From assembly GCA_964431545.1 (NCBI GenBank), contig CAYSLC010000064.1:1-24359 (forward strand): DNA of 24,359 nucleotides. The letters are read 5' to 3'. Below, piece by piece: positions 1-9,230 of the stretch. A program made the position numbers and the translations under genes. The notes beneath the pieces are model-generated. The model did not search any database. It was not told the origin of the DNA and saw only the letters and a program-made list of their open reading frames with translations. How positions within the stretch are numbered: the stretch's first letter is position 1; each line of letters opens with the position of its first letter. This stretch comes from CAYSLC01 sp964431545 (GTDB lineage: Bacteria; Desulfobacterota; Desulfobacteria; Desulfobacterales; JAABSP01).

Positions 1-358
1 ATTTAATCCCCGCCATTTAACGAGTAGCAGGAACCTCGACATGCAGCCGATGCTTCTTTACCTCCGTCGAAGCCGTTTCGCCCCCATTTTGGTTGGAGAG
101 CAAAAGCGCACGGAAGGTTTATGGGAAAGAGCGCTTTGCCGTTTCAAGGAGTAATTTAAATTCTCCCAGCCCCGTTGTCAAGATCTCTATCCCCATTTTG
201 AAAACATGTTCTATTTCGATATGGTCGCGCAAATCAGGAACTTGCATTCTGAAGGGATCTACCGTATGTTACCGCACGCATTGGATGCTCGAAATCGCTA
301 TCCTTTCGGAAAATTGGGGACAAGAACCTCTCTGTGATTTCTGAATAATTCTTGACCC
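1..358. other. Gene-poor, AT-richer stretch with possible decayed coding remnant
   Basis: No convincing gene is seen here. The only plus-strand open frame (93-344) has unusual composition, no ribosome site and no recognisable family. On the minus strand a 42-codon frame (about 247 down to 119) gives a protein-like peptide containing HIEIEHVFKMGIEIL and ends in a proper stop, but an in-frame stop lies just upstream and no ribosome site is visible. It could be the tail of a decayed gene. The phrase ATTGGGGACAAGAACC at about 313-328 resembles text often seen near REP-associated transposases; this is a recollection of pattern only. Base composition is clearly lower in GC than in clpB or the chemotaxis genes. 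Confidence 0.4.
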
Positions 359-364
359 TATAAT
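335..364 (+). promoter_or_regulatory. Candidate promoter of the toxin-antitoxin operon
   Basis: A perfect TATAAT at 359-364 lies 50 bases before the antitoxin start. The matching -35 box is weak (TGATTT at 335-340, 18-base spacer). An alternative is TTGACC at 352-357 with a poor -10 at 375-380. The predicted transcription start falls inside the inverted repeat at 370-389, the usual arrangement for autorepressed antitoxin operons. Confidence 0.35.
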
Positions 365-369
365 ATGGT

Positions 370-389
370 CATGTTAGTCTTCAAACATG
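370..389. promoter_or_regulatory. Inverted repeat, possible antitoxin operator
   Basis: CATGTT at 370-375 and AACATG at 384-389 form an inverted repeat with an 8-base spacer directly downstream of the TATAAT box. A direct repeat ATGGTCA (366-372 and 387-393) overlaps it. Phd/YefM antitoxins are known to bind such sites and repress their own operon; the assignment here rests on position and symmetry only. Confidence 0.35.
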
Positions 390-413
390 GTCACGATATT
401 CGGAGGAGAACCC

Positions 414-707
414 ATGAACCAGTGGAACATTTCCGAGGCTAAGGCAAAGTTCGCCCAAGTGGTCCTTTCAAGCGGAGAAACCCCCCAGATCATCTGCAAC
501 CGGGGAAAACCCATCAGCGCCATGATCCGCATCGACCTCTTCCATGAATTGATGGCGCTCCGGAGGAAAAGTGAAAAACCGACCGTGGCGGAGTTGCTGG
601 ATGAATTGAAGGATATCCGCCGATTCGAAACCGTGGACATCGAGATTCCGTTAAGGCGCGACCGCCCGAATCCGATCGAGGATCCATCCGATGAAATGGC
701 TCTGTGA
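414..707 (+). CDS. Phd/YefM-family antitoxin
   Basis: Likely antitoxin of a type II toxin-antitoxin pair: it would bind and neutralise the downstream PIN toxin and repress the shared promoter. The 97-residue product begins MNQWNISEAKAKFAQVV and continues with ICNRGKPISAMI, the standard N-terminal DNA-binding fold of Phd/YefM proteins (residues about 1-50), followed by a charged C-terminal tail of the kind that wraps the toxin. The start at 414 is preferred over an upstream in-frame ATG at 387 because a strong GGAGGAGA ribosome site (402-409) sits just before it. The stop overlaps the toxin start by 17 bases, which indicates translational coupling. The pairing of a Phd-type antitoxin with a PIN toxin is a common hybrid. 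Composition is lower in GC than the neighbouring housekeeping genes, as expected of a mobile module. Confidence 0.85.
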   Translation: MNQWNISEAKAKFAQVVLSSGETPQIICNRGKPISAMIRIDLFHELMALRRKSEKPTVAELLDELKDIRRFETVDIEIPLRRDRPNPIEDPSDEMAL

Positions 708-1089
708 CACCAATGTCATCGCTGAGGTGTTCAAAAAAGCGCCGAACCCGAAAGTCGTCGAGTGGATTTCGGCTCGGACCGAGATCTTTCTGAGTGTCAT
801 TACGGTGGAGGAGATCCATTGCGGGCTATCCCACAGGAACGCCGCCAGGCAGATGGAATGGTTCGACAAATTTACCACGATGCGCTGCCGGGTCCTTCCG
901 GTCACGGAAGATGTCGCCAAAGGATGTGGAATGCTGCGTGGCAGATTCCTTCGAAAGGGCGTCACCCGATCCCAGGCCGATCTCCTCATCGCCGCCACCG
1001 CCCTCCACCATCAGCTCTCCTTGTCCACCAGAAACGAACGCGATTTTCAAGACTGCGGGATCCCCATCCTCAACCCGTTTCCGGAATAA
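691..1089 (+). CDS. vapC: VapC-type PIN-domain ribonuclease toxin
   Basis: Predicted toxin of the pair, a Mg-dependent endoribonuclease of the PIN family; VapC proteins cleave tRNA or rRNA and arrest translation. The 132-residue protein fills a single PIN domain. The acidic metal site is visible and complete: D6 in CDTNVI, E41 in VEEIHCG, D97 in QADLLIAATA, and the C-terminal polar pair N115 and D118 in STRNERDF. Length and motif spacing match the FitB/VapC group. The start overlaps the antitoxin by 17 bases, so the toxin is made after its antidote. No inactivating change is seen, so the module looks functional. The exact RNA target cannot be told from sequence. Confidence 0.9.
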   Translation: MKWLCDTNVIAEVFKKAPNPKVVEWISARTEIFLSVITVEEIHCGLSHRNAARQMEWFDKFTTMRCRVLPVTEDVAKGCGMLRGRFLRKGVTRSQADLLIAATALHHQLSLSTRNERDFQDCGIPILNPFPE

Positions 1090-1102
1090 GAGGTGCGATC
1101 CA

Positions 1103-1130
1103 TTGACAACCCACCCTCCATGTTTATTGT
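1103..1130 (+). promoter_or_regulatory. Candidate sigma70-type promoter for clpB
   Basis: A perfect TTGACA (1103-1108) is followed after 16 bases by TATTGT (1125-1130), four of six matches to the -10 consensus. It lies in the gap between the toxin gene and clpB. No convincing heat-shock sigma32 promoter was recognised, which is notable for a clpB gene. Confidence 0.4.
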
Positions 1131-1163
1131 TATTTCGAATAAGATTAGAGTGTTAAAATCAAT

Positions 1164-1181
1164 ATCCGCCCATGGGCGGAT
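1164..1181. repeat. Perfect 18-base palindrome in the clpB leader
   Basis: ATCCGCCCATGGGCGGAT is a perfect palindrome ending 32 bases before the clpB start codon and lying downstream of the candidate promoter. It could be a dimeric repressor operator, or in RNA a 7-base-pair hairpin with a CATG loop close to the ribosome site. It is not followed by a T run, so it is not a simple terminator. Confidence 0.6.
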
Positions 1182-1213
1182 CGATGGAACAATAGAACAA
1201 GGAGGCGAAGAAG

Positions 1214-3808
<2,595 letters not shown>

Positions 3809-3822
3809 AGACGCAAGCGATT

Positions 3823-3864
3823 GCCGGCCGCGTGGGGCGCGCCCCCGCGCGGCCGGCTTTTTTT
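3823..3864 (+). terminator. Rho-independent terminator after clpB
   Basis: GCCGGCCGCG (3823-3832) pairs with CGCGGCCGGC (3848-3857), a perfect 10-base-pair GC stem. The loop can itself pair as GGGGCGC with GCGCCCC. Seven T residues follow (3858-3864). It begins 14 bases after the clpB stop and should end that transcript. Confidence 0.93.
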
Positions 3865-3931
3865 GTGATCCCCCGGCCGGCCCGGCGATCCTCCCTGAAC
3901 CCGACCCCCCATTGAAAGGAGACCCTTGCCC

Positions 3932-5050
3932 ATGTCCACCCCAGCCGCGTCCCGGATCCAGGAGGAGCTGGAGCGCCGGATTCTCCACGGTCTTTCCTGT
4001 GAATGGGAGGCGGCCGTGGCGGACCTCGACGTAGCCTACCGCCGCATGATGGTCAAGCCGCTGTTCAAGATCCGCTCCATGAAGCGGAAGTTGGGAGCCT
4101 GGTCGGGCCACCTGCGGGAGATCTGCCTCAGCCGGGACCTGGTTCTCAACCGGCCGTGGGACAGCGTCCGGGAGGTCCTCCGCCACGAGATGGCTCACCA
4201 GCTGGCGCGGAAGCTCCTGGGGGGGCGGGAGGAGCCGCCCCACGGTCCGCTCTTTCGCCGGGCCTGTCTTCTGCTCCGGGCCGACCCCAGGGCCTCCGGC
4301 GGATACCCGACCCTGGAGGAGGTGGTCTCCGGCGCCGCCGAGCCCGGGGAGGACCGGATCCTGCGGCGGGTGAAGAAGCTGATGGCGCTGGCCGGCAGCG
4401 GCAACGCCCACGAGGCCGAGGCGGCCCTGGTCAAGGCCCGGGAACTCATCGCCCGCCACAACGTCGATCTGCTGGCGACCGCCGAGCCCGATTTCGTGAG
4501 CGTCTTCCTGGGCCGGCCGGCCCTGCGCCACCGGCGCGAAACCTACGCCCTGGCCAACCTGATCCAGGAGCACTACTTCGTGGCCGGCATCTGGATCCCC
4601 GCCTACGTGGTGGAAAAGGGGCGGATGGGCCGGGTCCTGGAGATCAGCGGGACCCTCGACAACGTGAGGCTGGCGAGCTACATCCACGACTTCGTCTCCC
4701 GGTTCATCGGGACCCAGTGGGCCGACTACAACCGGGACAAACGCCTGACCCACCACCGGCGCACCGACTTCGCCCTGGGGGTGGTGGACGGCTTCCGGAT
4801 TCAGTTGGAGGCCCGCAAGGGGGAGGTGGAGGCGGCCCTGGGGGAGAAGGCCCGGGATCTGGTCCCCATGAACGACCCCCGGTTTCAGGGGTACATGGCC
4901 CACCGATACCCCCGGACCCGGAGCTTTCGACGGGGCGCGGCGAGCCGGGACGACGGCGTGCGGAAGGACGGGAAGCGGGTCGGCGAGGACCTGGTGATCC
5001 ACGAGGGGGTGGACGAGTCCGGCAACCGGAGGCGGCTGCTGACGGAGTGA
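3932..5050 (+). CDS. SprT-like zinc-peptidase domain fused to DUF2786
   Basis: Protein of 372 residues with no known function as a whole. Residues about 10-125 resemble the SprT/Spartan zinc metallopeptidase fold: HEMAH at 85-89 supplies the HExxH zinc and catalytic motif, and H104 in PHGPLF is a plausible third ligand. Residues about 141-180 match DUF2786, with the pattern RRVKKLMALAGS then HEAEAALVKARELIARHNV. The remainder (180-372) is a basic region without a family I recognise. The start at 3932 is chosen for the AAAGGAGA site at about 3916-3923. The gene stands alone after the clpB terminator and meets the next gene tail to tail, 9 bases apart. SprT-like proteases in other systems act on protein tethered to DNA; that role here is inference. 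Confidence 0.8.
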   Translation: MSTPAASRIQEELERRILHGLSCEWEAAVADLDVAYRRMMVKPLFKIRSMKRKLGAWSGHLREICLSRDLVLNRPWDSVREVLRHEMAHQLARKLLGGREEPPHGPLFRRACLLLRADPRASGGYPTLEEVVSGAAEPGEDRILRRVKKLMALAGSGNAHEAEAALVKARELIARHNVDLLATAEPDFVSVFLGRPALRHRRETYALANLIQEHYFVAGIWIPAYVVEKGRMGRVLEISGTLDNVRLASYIHDFVSRFIGTQWADYNRDKRLTHHRRTDFALGVVDGFRIQLEARKGEVEAALGEKARDLVPMNDPRFQGYMAHRYPRTRSFRRGAASRDDGVRKDGKRVGEDLVIHEGVDESGNRRRLLTE

Positions 5051-5059
5051 TCGGTCAGA

Positions 5060-5684
5060 TCAGGCGTTGCCCTTCTTGGAATGGCGATCCCACCATCGCT
5101 CCGCATCCTTCAAGTCCTGAAAGTCGAGGATGCTCTCGCCGAACCGATCCAGCAGATCCGCCCTCGAATCCTTCAGCCGTTTTTCCAGGGCGGGGGAGAT
5201 GCCGCCAAACCGCTTGTTGAGCAGCCGCTGAATCAATGCCATTCGGCCTTCAACACGACCTTCCNNNNNNNNNNNNNNNNNNNNNNNNNNNNNNNNNNNN
5301 NNNNNNNNNNNNNNNNNNNNNNNNNNNNNNNNNNNNNNNNNNNNNNNNNNNNNNNNNNNNNNNNTTGGTCATGTAGCACAGCAGTCGAAAGATGATCCAA
5401 TAATCCGGCGTGCTCTGGTGTTCGAAAAGAATGTATAGAAACGCGAGTTTTCCCCTGATCCGCGTCCGGTAGACGATATCCGAATGCTTTTCCGCCAGCT
5501 TTTCATCCACATAGCTCCGGTTGTTCAGCTTCAGGTATCGGAAATCGATCACCTCTACGATCTCTTTCGGAAAATAGTGCCGGAAGAAGTTTTTGGCCAG
5601 TTCCCTCTTCTGAAAGGCCGCCTTGAAGCCGGCATCGTGGGGCGTCGCCGTGGCATTTTCGAACGCTTTGCCGATTTTGCTCAT
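5060..5684 (-). CDS. Rpn/YhgA-like PD-(D/E)XK nuclease family transposase (interrupted by assembly gap)
   Basis: Related to recombination-promoting nucleases (Rpn, YhgA) and transposase_31 proteins, which nick or cut DNA and often sit in mobile contexts. The N-terminal 106 residues show the nuclease core: D69 in KHSDIVYR, and E88 with Q90 in FLYILFEHQS, giving the D...ExQ pattern of these enzymes. After 100 N the sequence resumes as EGRVEGRMALIQRLLNKRFG, then a C-terminal DUF4351-like RFG segment ending in a stop at 5060. With exactly 100 N the two halves are out of frame, so either the true gap length differs or the gene is broken; this cannot be decided. The start has an AAAGGA site. The gene is AT-richer than its neighbours, consistent with acquisition. 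Confidence 0.8.
5265..5364. other. Assembly gap of exactly 100 N
   Basis: The run of 100 N is a scaffolding placeholder of unknown true length. It lies in the linker of the Rpn-like gene, just before a GR-rich segment (EGRVEGR). Such linkers in this family are often built from repeated EEGR-like units, so a collapsed repeat is a likely cause. Confidence 0.95.
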
Positions 5685-5780
5685 GAGGATCGTTCCTTTA
5701 AGGAGACATTTTGTCCATTATACGGGAATCGATCAGGGAATCAAAGTGCTGTCTGGTAAATGCCCCCCCCGCTTTGTTTT

Positions 5781-6308
5781 TCAGGGTTCCATCCCGTCGA
5801 GAACCGCGCGGATCGTCTCCGCCCCAAATCCCCGGGACCGGAGATACTGGTATGCCCGGGCCCGCCGTTTCCGGGAATCCTTCTCCCGGTCCAGGGAGTT
5901 CCGCCGCCGGGTCAGGGCTTTTCGGGCCCGGTCGGCGTCGTCTTCGGGCGATCCGATCTCTTCCATCAGCGCGTCCGCCAAGGCCCGGTCGACCCCTTTT
6001 TCTGCCATTTTGTTCCGGATGTAGAAGGGGCCGTAGTTCTTGGTCCGGAGTTCCTGGAGGTAGCGGCGGGCCACGGTCTCGTCATCCAGATACCCGGCCG
6101 CTTGACAGGCGGCCACGGCCCCCGCCGCGGCCTCCGGATCGATCCCGCGCAGGGCCAGTTTCCGTCGGATCTCCCCCACGGTGTGATCCCGCCGGGCCAG
6201 CAGGCGCAGGGCCGTATCGGTGGCCTCACGAACGGCGCCGGGATCGGGCGCCGGTCCGTCCTCCTCCTTGGGCTTTTGAGCCGGCGGGCTTTCAGGCGTT
6301 CTAGGCAT
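5781..6308 (-). CDS. recX: RecX, regulator of RecA
   Basis: RecX binds the RecA filament and limits recombinase and coprotease activity. The 175-residue protein has a proline- and acid-rich N-terminal tail (1-30) followed by the three tandem three-helix repeats of the family. Typical patterns are LLARRDHTVGEIRRKLALRG, then AGYLDDETVARRYLQE with RTKNYGPFYIRNKMAEKGV, then RAYQYLRSRGFGAETIRAVL at the end. The start ATG at 6308 has a poor ribosome site. The gene is not next to recA here, which is unusual though not rare. It is divergent from the tRNA-fMet gene, with only 98 bases between them, so any recX promoter must lie within that shared gap. Confidence 0.92.
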   Translation of the reverse strand: MPRTPESPPAQKPKEEDGPAPDPGAVREATDTALRLLARRDHTVGEIRRKLALRGIDPEAAAGAVAACQAAGYLDDETVARRYLQELRTKNYGPFYIRNKMAEKGVDRALADALMEEIGSPEDDADRARKALTRRRNSLDREKDSRKRRARAYQYLRSRGFGAETIRAVLDGMEP

Positions 6309-6357
6309 GGCGGGACCGGTGGATCGGTGTCGGATTTCAGATCATGGAAAAACCCCC

Positions 6358-6386
6358 TTGACAGGTCGGGGGCCAGGCATTATTAT
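6358..6386 (+). promoter_or_regulatory. Consensus promoter of tRNA-fMet
   Basis: TTGACA (6358-6363), a 17-base spacer, and TATTAT (6381-6386) lie 20 bases before the mature tRNA 5' end. This nearly perfect sigma70 promoter places the transcription start about 14 bases upstream of the tRNA, typical of a monocistronic tRNA gene. Confidence 0.85.
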
Positions 6387-6406
6387 ACTTTTCATCAAAA
6401 CGACGA

Positions 6407-6483
<77 letters not shown>

Positions 6484-6490
6484 TCATTCA

Positions 6491-6521
6491 GGGCCGGGAA
6501 TCTCGATTCCGGCCTTTTTTT
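6491..6521 (+). terminator. Rho-independent terminator of tRNA-fMet
   Basis: GGCCGGGAATC (6492-6502) pairs with GATTCCGGCC (6505-6514), with one bulged G, followed by seven T residues (6515-6521). It begins 8 bases after the CCA end. On the opposite strand no T run follows the hairpin, so it probably does not terminate the converging cheD1 transcript. Confidence 0.9.
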
Positions 6522-6543
6522 GTGCCCGCTCCCCACCCACGAC

Positions 6544-7056
6544 CTACCGGCTCTCCTCGTAGGGGTACCAGTCCCCGGTGCGCAGCTTCTCCACCTTCAT
6601 CACCGCCACCTCGTTGTTGACGGTGTTGAAGACCACCTTCCGGCCCCGTTCCCCCCCGACGTCCTCGGAGACCACGTTGATCCGCTCCCGGGCCAGGACC
6701 CGCCGGGCGGAGATGACGTTCTCCCGTCCGATGTTCCGGGGCGAGACCTCCCGGTTGTGGGCCCCGCCCAGGATCTGGGCTTCCAGGTGTTTCCGCTTGG
6801 AGCCGTCGTCCACCATCATGCGGATCAGGGTGAGGGTGGCCACGTTCCCGTAGACGGCGGTGGCCGCTTTGCGGTCGGAGGTATGGGGCAGCCTGAAGTG
6901 GTTCATGCCGCCCACCTTCCGCTTGCGGTCGTAGAGGCAGACCGAGACGCAACTGCCCAGGACTCCGGAGATGACGGCCGGCCGGGTGGCCATGAAGATG
7001 TAACCCGGCTCCAGGAAGTAATCCACGGGGATCAGACGGTCTTCGCTCTGTTTCAT
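6544..7056 (-). CDS. cheD: CheD receptor glutamine deamidase (CheD1)
   Basis: CheD deamidates glutamines in chemoreceptor helices to glutamate and also binds CheC-type phosphatases. This is a full-length 170-residue canonical member. The active site is intact: C36 in LGSCVSVCLYD and H53 in GGMNHFRLP, 17 residues apart as in characterised CheDs, with S30 at the position usually held by threonine. It belongs to a different subfamily from the two shorter CheDs upstream, which share a distinct MxxVVLVGDMKVG-like N-terminus. It is the last gene of the chemosensory cluster, 21 bases after cheB, so both are likely co-transcribed. A GGAAG ribosome site precedes the start. Confidence 0.95.
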   Translation of the reverse strand: MKQSEDRLIPVDYFLEPGYIFMATRPAVISGVLGSCVSVCLYDRKRKVGGMNHFRLPHTSDRKAATAVYGNVATLTLIRMMVDDGSKRKHLEAQILGGAHNREVSPRNIGRENVISARRVLARERINVVSEDVGGERGRKVVFNTVNNEVAVMKVEKLRTGDWYPYEESR

Positions 7057-7077
7057 GGAGTGCTTCCTCGGAAGGGT

Positions 7078-8136
7078 CTATCCGGCGGCGCCCATGGCGC
7101 CCAGGGCGTTGATGATCTCCCGGGAGATGTTGGGAAGGGGGGTGACCCGGTTCACGGCGCCGAGTTTGATGGCCTCCCGGGGCATGCCGAAGACCACGCA
7201 GGTGGGCTCGTCCTGGGCCAGGGTATGGGCGCCGCTCTCCCGCATGGCCATAAGGCCTTTGGCCCCGTCGGCCCCCATGCCGGTGAGGATGACGCCGATG
7301 GCGTTGCGGCCGGCGTGTTTGGCCACGGAATGGAACAGGACGTCGGCGCTGGGGCGCTGGTAGTGGACGGGCGGCCCCTCCTTGACGCGCACCAGGTAGT
7401 TGGCGCCGCTGCGGTTTAAGACCATATGGCGGTTTCCGGGGGCGATGAGGGCCAAACCCGGAATGATGTGGTCGTTGTCCGCGGCCTCCCGGACCTCGAT
7501 CCGGCACGATTCGTCGAGGCGCCGGGCAAAGGCGGTGGTGAAGTTTTCGGGCATGTGCTGGACGATGACGATCCCCGGACAGTTGAGGGGCATGCTCTGG
7601 AGCACCACTTCGATGGCCTTGGTTCCACCGGTGGAGGCGCCCATGGCGATGACCTTCTGGGTGGTGGTCTGGATGCGGAGCTGGGTCGATTTGAGAATCG
7701 GATCGGGCGCCTCCGGGACCGGGGCCCGGGCCCGGTCGGCGTTGATGCGGGAGGCGGCCGCCTCCCGGATGGCGTTGGCCAGGCTCCGGGAGACATCCTT
7801 GGTGGAGTAGGCGGAGCCCGGTTTGCACAACACCTCCACCGCCCCCAGATCGAGGGCCTTCAAAGCGGTTTCGCTGTTTTTTGGGGTGAGGGAACTCAGG
7901 ACCACCACCGGCATGGGGTGGTGCTTCATCAGCTTGCCCAAAAAGGAGAGCCCGTCCATCCTCGGCATCTCCAGGTCGAGGGTGATGACGTCGGGGGAGA
8001 ACTTGACGATCTTGTCCCGGGCGATGTACGGGTCGGCGGCGCTGCCGACGATTTCGATATCCCGGTATTTGGCCAGCTCCTGGGTCAGGATCTTCCTGAC
8101 GATGGCCGAGTCATCCACGATCAGGACTTTGATCAT
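7078..8136 (-). CDS. cheB: CheB methylesterase response regulator
   Basis: CheB removes methyl groups from receptor glutamates (and can deamidate glutamines) when phosphorylated by CheA, giving adaptation in the cytoplasm at the receptor array. The 352-residue protein has an N-terminal receiver (1-120) with acidic residues D8 and D9, phospho-acceptor D54 in VITLDLEMP and K105, then a linker, then the esterase domain (160-350). The catalytic triad is complete: S168 in MGASTGGT, H194 in VQHMP and D290 in GMGADG. No truncation is seen. An AGGTG-type ribosome site precedes the ATG. It sits between cheY1 (88 bases upstream) and cheD1 (21 bases downstream), both on the minus strand. Confidence 0.98.
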   Translation of the reverse strand: MIKVLIVDDSAIVRKILTQELAKYRDIEIVGSAADPYIARDKIVKFSPDVITLDLEMPRMDGLSFLGKLMKHHPMPVVVLSSLTPKNSETALKALDLGAVEVLCKPGSAYSTKDVSRSLANAIREAAASRINADRARAPVPEAPDPILKSTQLRIQTTTQKVIAMGASTGGTKAIEVVLQSMPLNCPGIVIVQHMPENFTTAFARRLDESCRIEVREAADNDHIIPGLALIAPGNRHMVLNRSGANYLVRVKEGPPVHYQRPSADVLFHSVAKHAGRNAIGVILTGMGADGAKGLMAMRESGAHTLAQDEPTCVVFGMPREAIKLGAVNRVTPLPNISREIINALGAMGAAG

Positions 8137-8224
8137 CAGCGCACCTGTTCCCTCTTTCGCGCCGTGCCGGCCCCCGGCGGCCCCTGGCGGGTTACGTCAC
8201 TGCCCATGGCGGACCCCCGGCGCC

Positions 8225-8608
8225 CTATTCGTCTTCCAGATGCATCATCGTCTTGATGGTGTCCCGGATCTTTTCGGGGGAGAACGGCTTGTGGATGAAG
8301 GCGGCTCCTTTCTCCTGAAGACGGTCCAGACGGGCCTTGCTTCCCTCGGTGGAGATGACGACGATGGGGGTGTCGCCGGTCTCGGGCTTAGCCCGCATCC
8401 GATCGATCATCTCCTCGCCGTTCATCACCGGCATGTTGATATCCACTATCACGAGATCGATCCAATGTTGGTCGAGAAGATCCAGCCCTTCCTGTCCGTT
8501 GCCGGCCTGAAAGGTATCTCCGAGGTCGAGGCCGCTCATCTTCAGGGATTTCAGGATCATGGCGCGCATGACCGCGCTGTCGTCAACAATTAGAACATTT
8601 ATCGCCAT
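8225..8608 (-). CDS. cheY: CheY-like single-domain response regulator (CheY1)
   Basis: Single receiver domain of 127 residues, expected to be phosphorylated by CheA and to act on an output that is not encoded here. Conserved residues are present: D9 and D10 in VDDSAVMRAMI, phospho-acceptor D56 in VIVDINMP, the switch region VVISTEG, and the lysine in FIHKPF. There is no DNA-binding domain. The last 25 residues are almost identical to those of CheY2 at 9706-10095, so the two may contact the same partners. An AGAGG ribosome site precedes the start. It is 45 bases downstream of cheD2, suggesting joint transcription. Confidence 0.95.
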   Translation of the reverse strand: MAINVLIVDDSAVMRAMILKSLKMSGLDLGDTFQAGNGQEGLDLLDQHWIDLVIVDINMPVMNGEEMIDRMRAKPETGDTPIVVISTEGSKARLDRLQEKGAAFIHKPFSPEKIRDTIKTMMHLEDE

Positions 8609-8653
8609 CGAATAACCTCTTTGGACACAAATAATTTATGGTGGACAACGGGA

Positions 8654-9106
8654 TTACACCGTTACGGTCAGCTCGCCCGTTGAGATATTGAATTGAACGG
8701 TCCGGTTGGCCGTACCCCCCACCTCTTCCGATTCCAGAAGGATGTTGTTTTTCCAGAGGATCTTTTTCAGCACGGCGTAGTTCTTCTCCCCGATCTTGAA
8801 CATCTCGTTGTCCCCTTCGGGTCGGGAGCACCCCGTGGCCTTGACGATGAGCCTCGCCTTTTCCCCCCCCATACTATATACTTCTTCAAATAGCTTTGGA
8901 ACCCCGGTGTCCACGAAGATGAACGGGTTGGATTCGGCCTTCTTGGGATCGGATTTGGACAGCGGCAGCATGGCGTGCAGGAGCCCCCCGACCTGCGCCG
9001 CGGGGTCGTAGGCGATCAACCCCAGGCTGGTGCCCAGCGCATAGGTCACGATGACGTCTCCCTTCTTCCCGACCTTCATGTCTCCGACTAAAACGATATG
9101 TTTCAT
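8654..9106 (-). CDS. cheD: CheD paralogue with catalytic Cys replaced by Ser (CheD2)
   Basis: A 150-residue CheD-fold protein very similar to CheD3 (12740-13213) in length and sequence, both starting with a xxVLVGDMKVG pattern. In CheD3 the active-site segment reads ALGSCLGL with C27. Here it reads ALGTSLGL, so residue 27 is serine (codon AGC rather than TGC). T21 and H44, the other two expected active-site residues, remain. Because CheD uses a cysteine nucleophile, this copy is probably unable to deamidate receptors, though it could still bind CheX, a receptor or the other CheDs. The frame is open and well conserved, an AAGGGA ribosome site is present, and nothing suggests a pseudogene. An assembly or sequencing error at one codon is a less likely alternative. 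Confidence 0.93.
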   Translation of the reverse strand: MKHIVLVGDMKVGKKGDVIVTYALGTSLGLIAYDPAAQVGGLLHAMLPLSKSDPKKAESNPFIFVDTGVPKLFEEVYSMGGEKARLIVKATGCSRPEGDNEMFKIGEKNYAVLKKILWKNNILLESEEVGGTANRTVQFNISTGELTVTV

Positions 9107-9206
9107 TTATCCCTTTTGCTCCAGCGAGATTTTTGATGGACAGTCCTTCTCCACCCATGCCACGGGGGCCTATCCATTTGCAGATTAAAAAGATGGCCGA
9201 TTCCAG

Positions 9207-9220
9207 GCCGTTTTGACGGC
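9207..9220 (-). other. Short hairpin between cheX and cheD2
   Basis: GCCGT and ACGGC form a perfect 5-base-pair stem with a 4-base loop in the 124-base gap after cheX. A run of five T residues occurs on the minus strand about 16 bases further on. It may be a weak attenuator separating cheX from cheD2-cheY1, but the spacing is poor for a classical terminator. Confidence 0.25.
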
Positions 9221-9230
9221 GGGATCAGTC

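Noticed and set aside
93..344. Plus-strand frame of 83 codons at the window start
   Set aside because: No ribosome site, no recognisable family and ordinary chance length for this composition.
1148..1156. GAGTGTTAA resembling the right half of a CIRCE heat-shock element upstream of clpB
   Set aside because: The left half at the correct spacing (1130-1138) matches only three bases, so there is no full CIRCE site.
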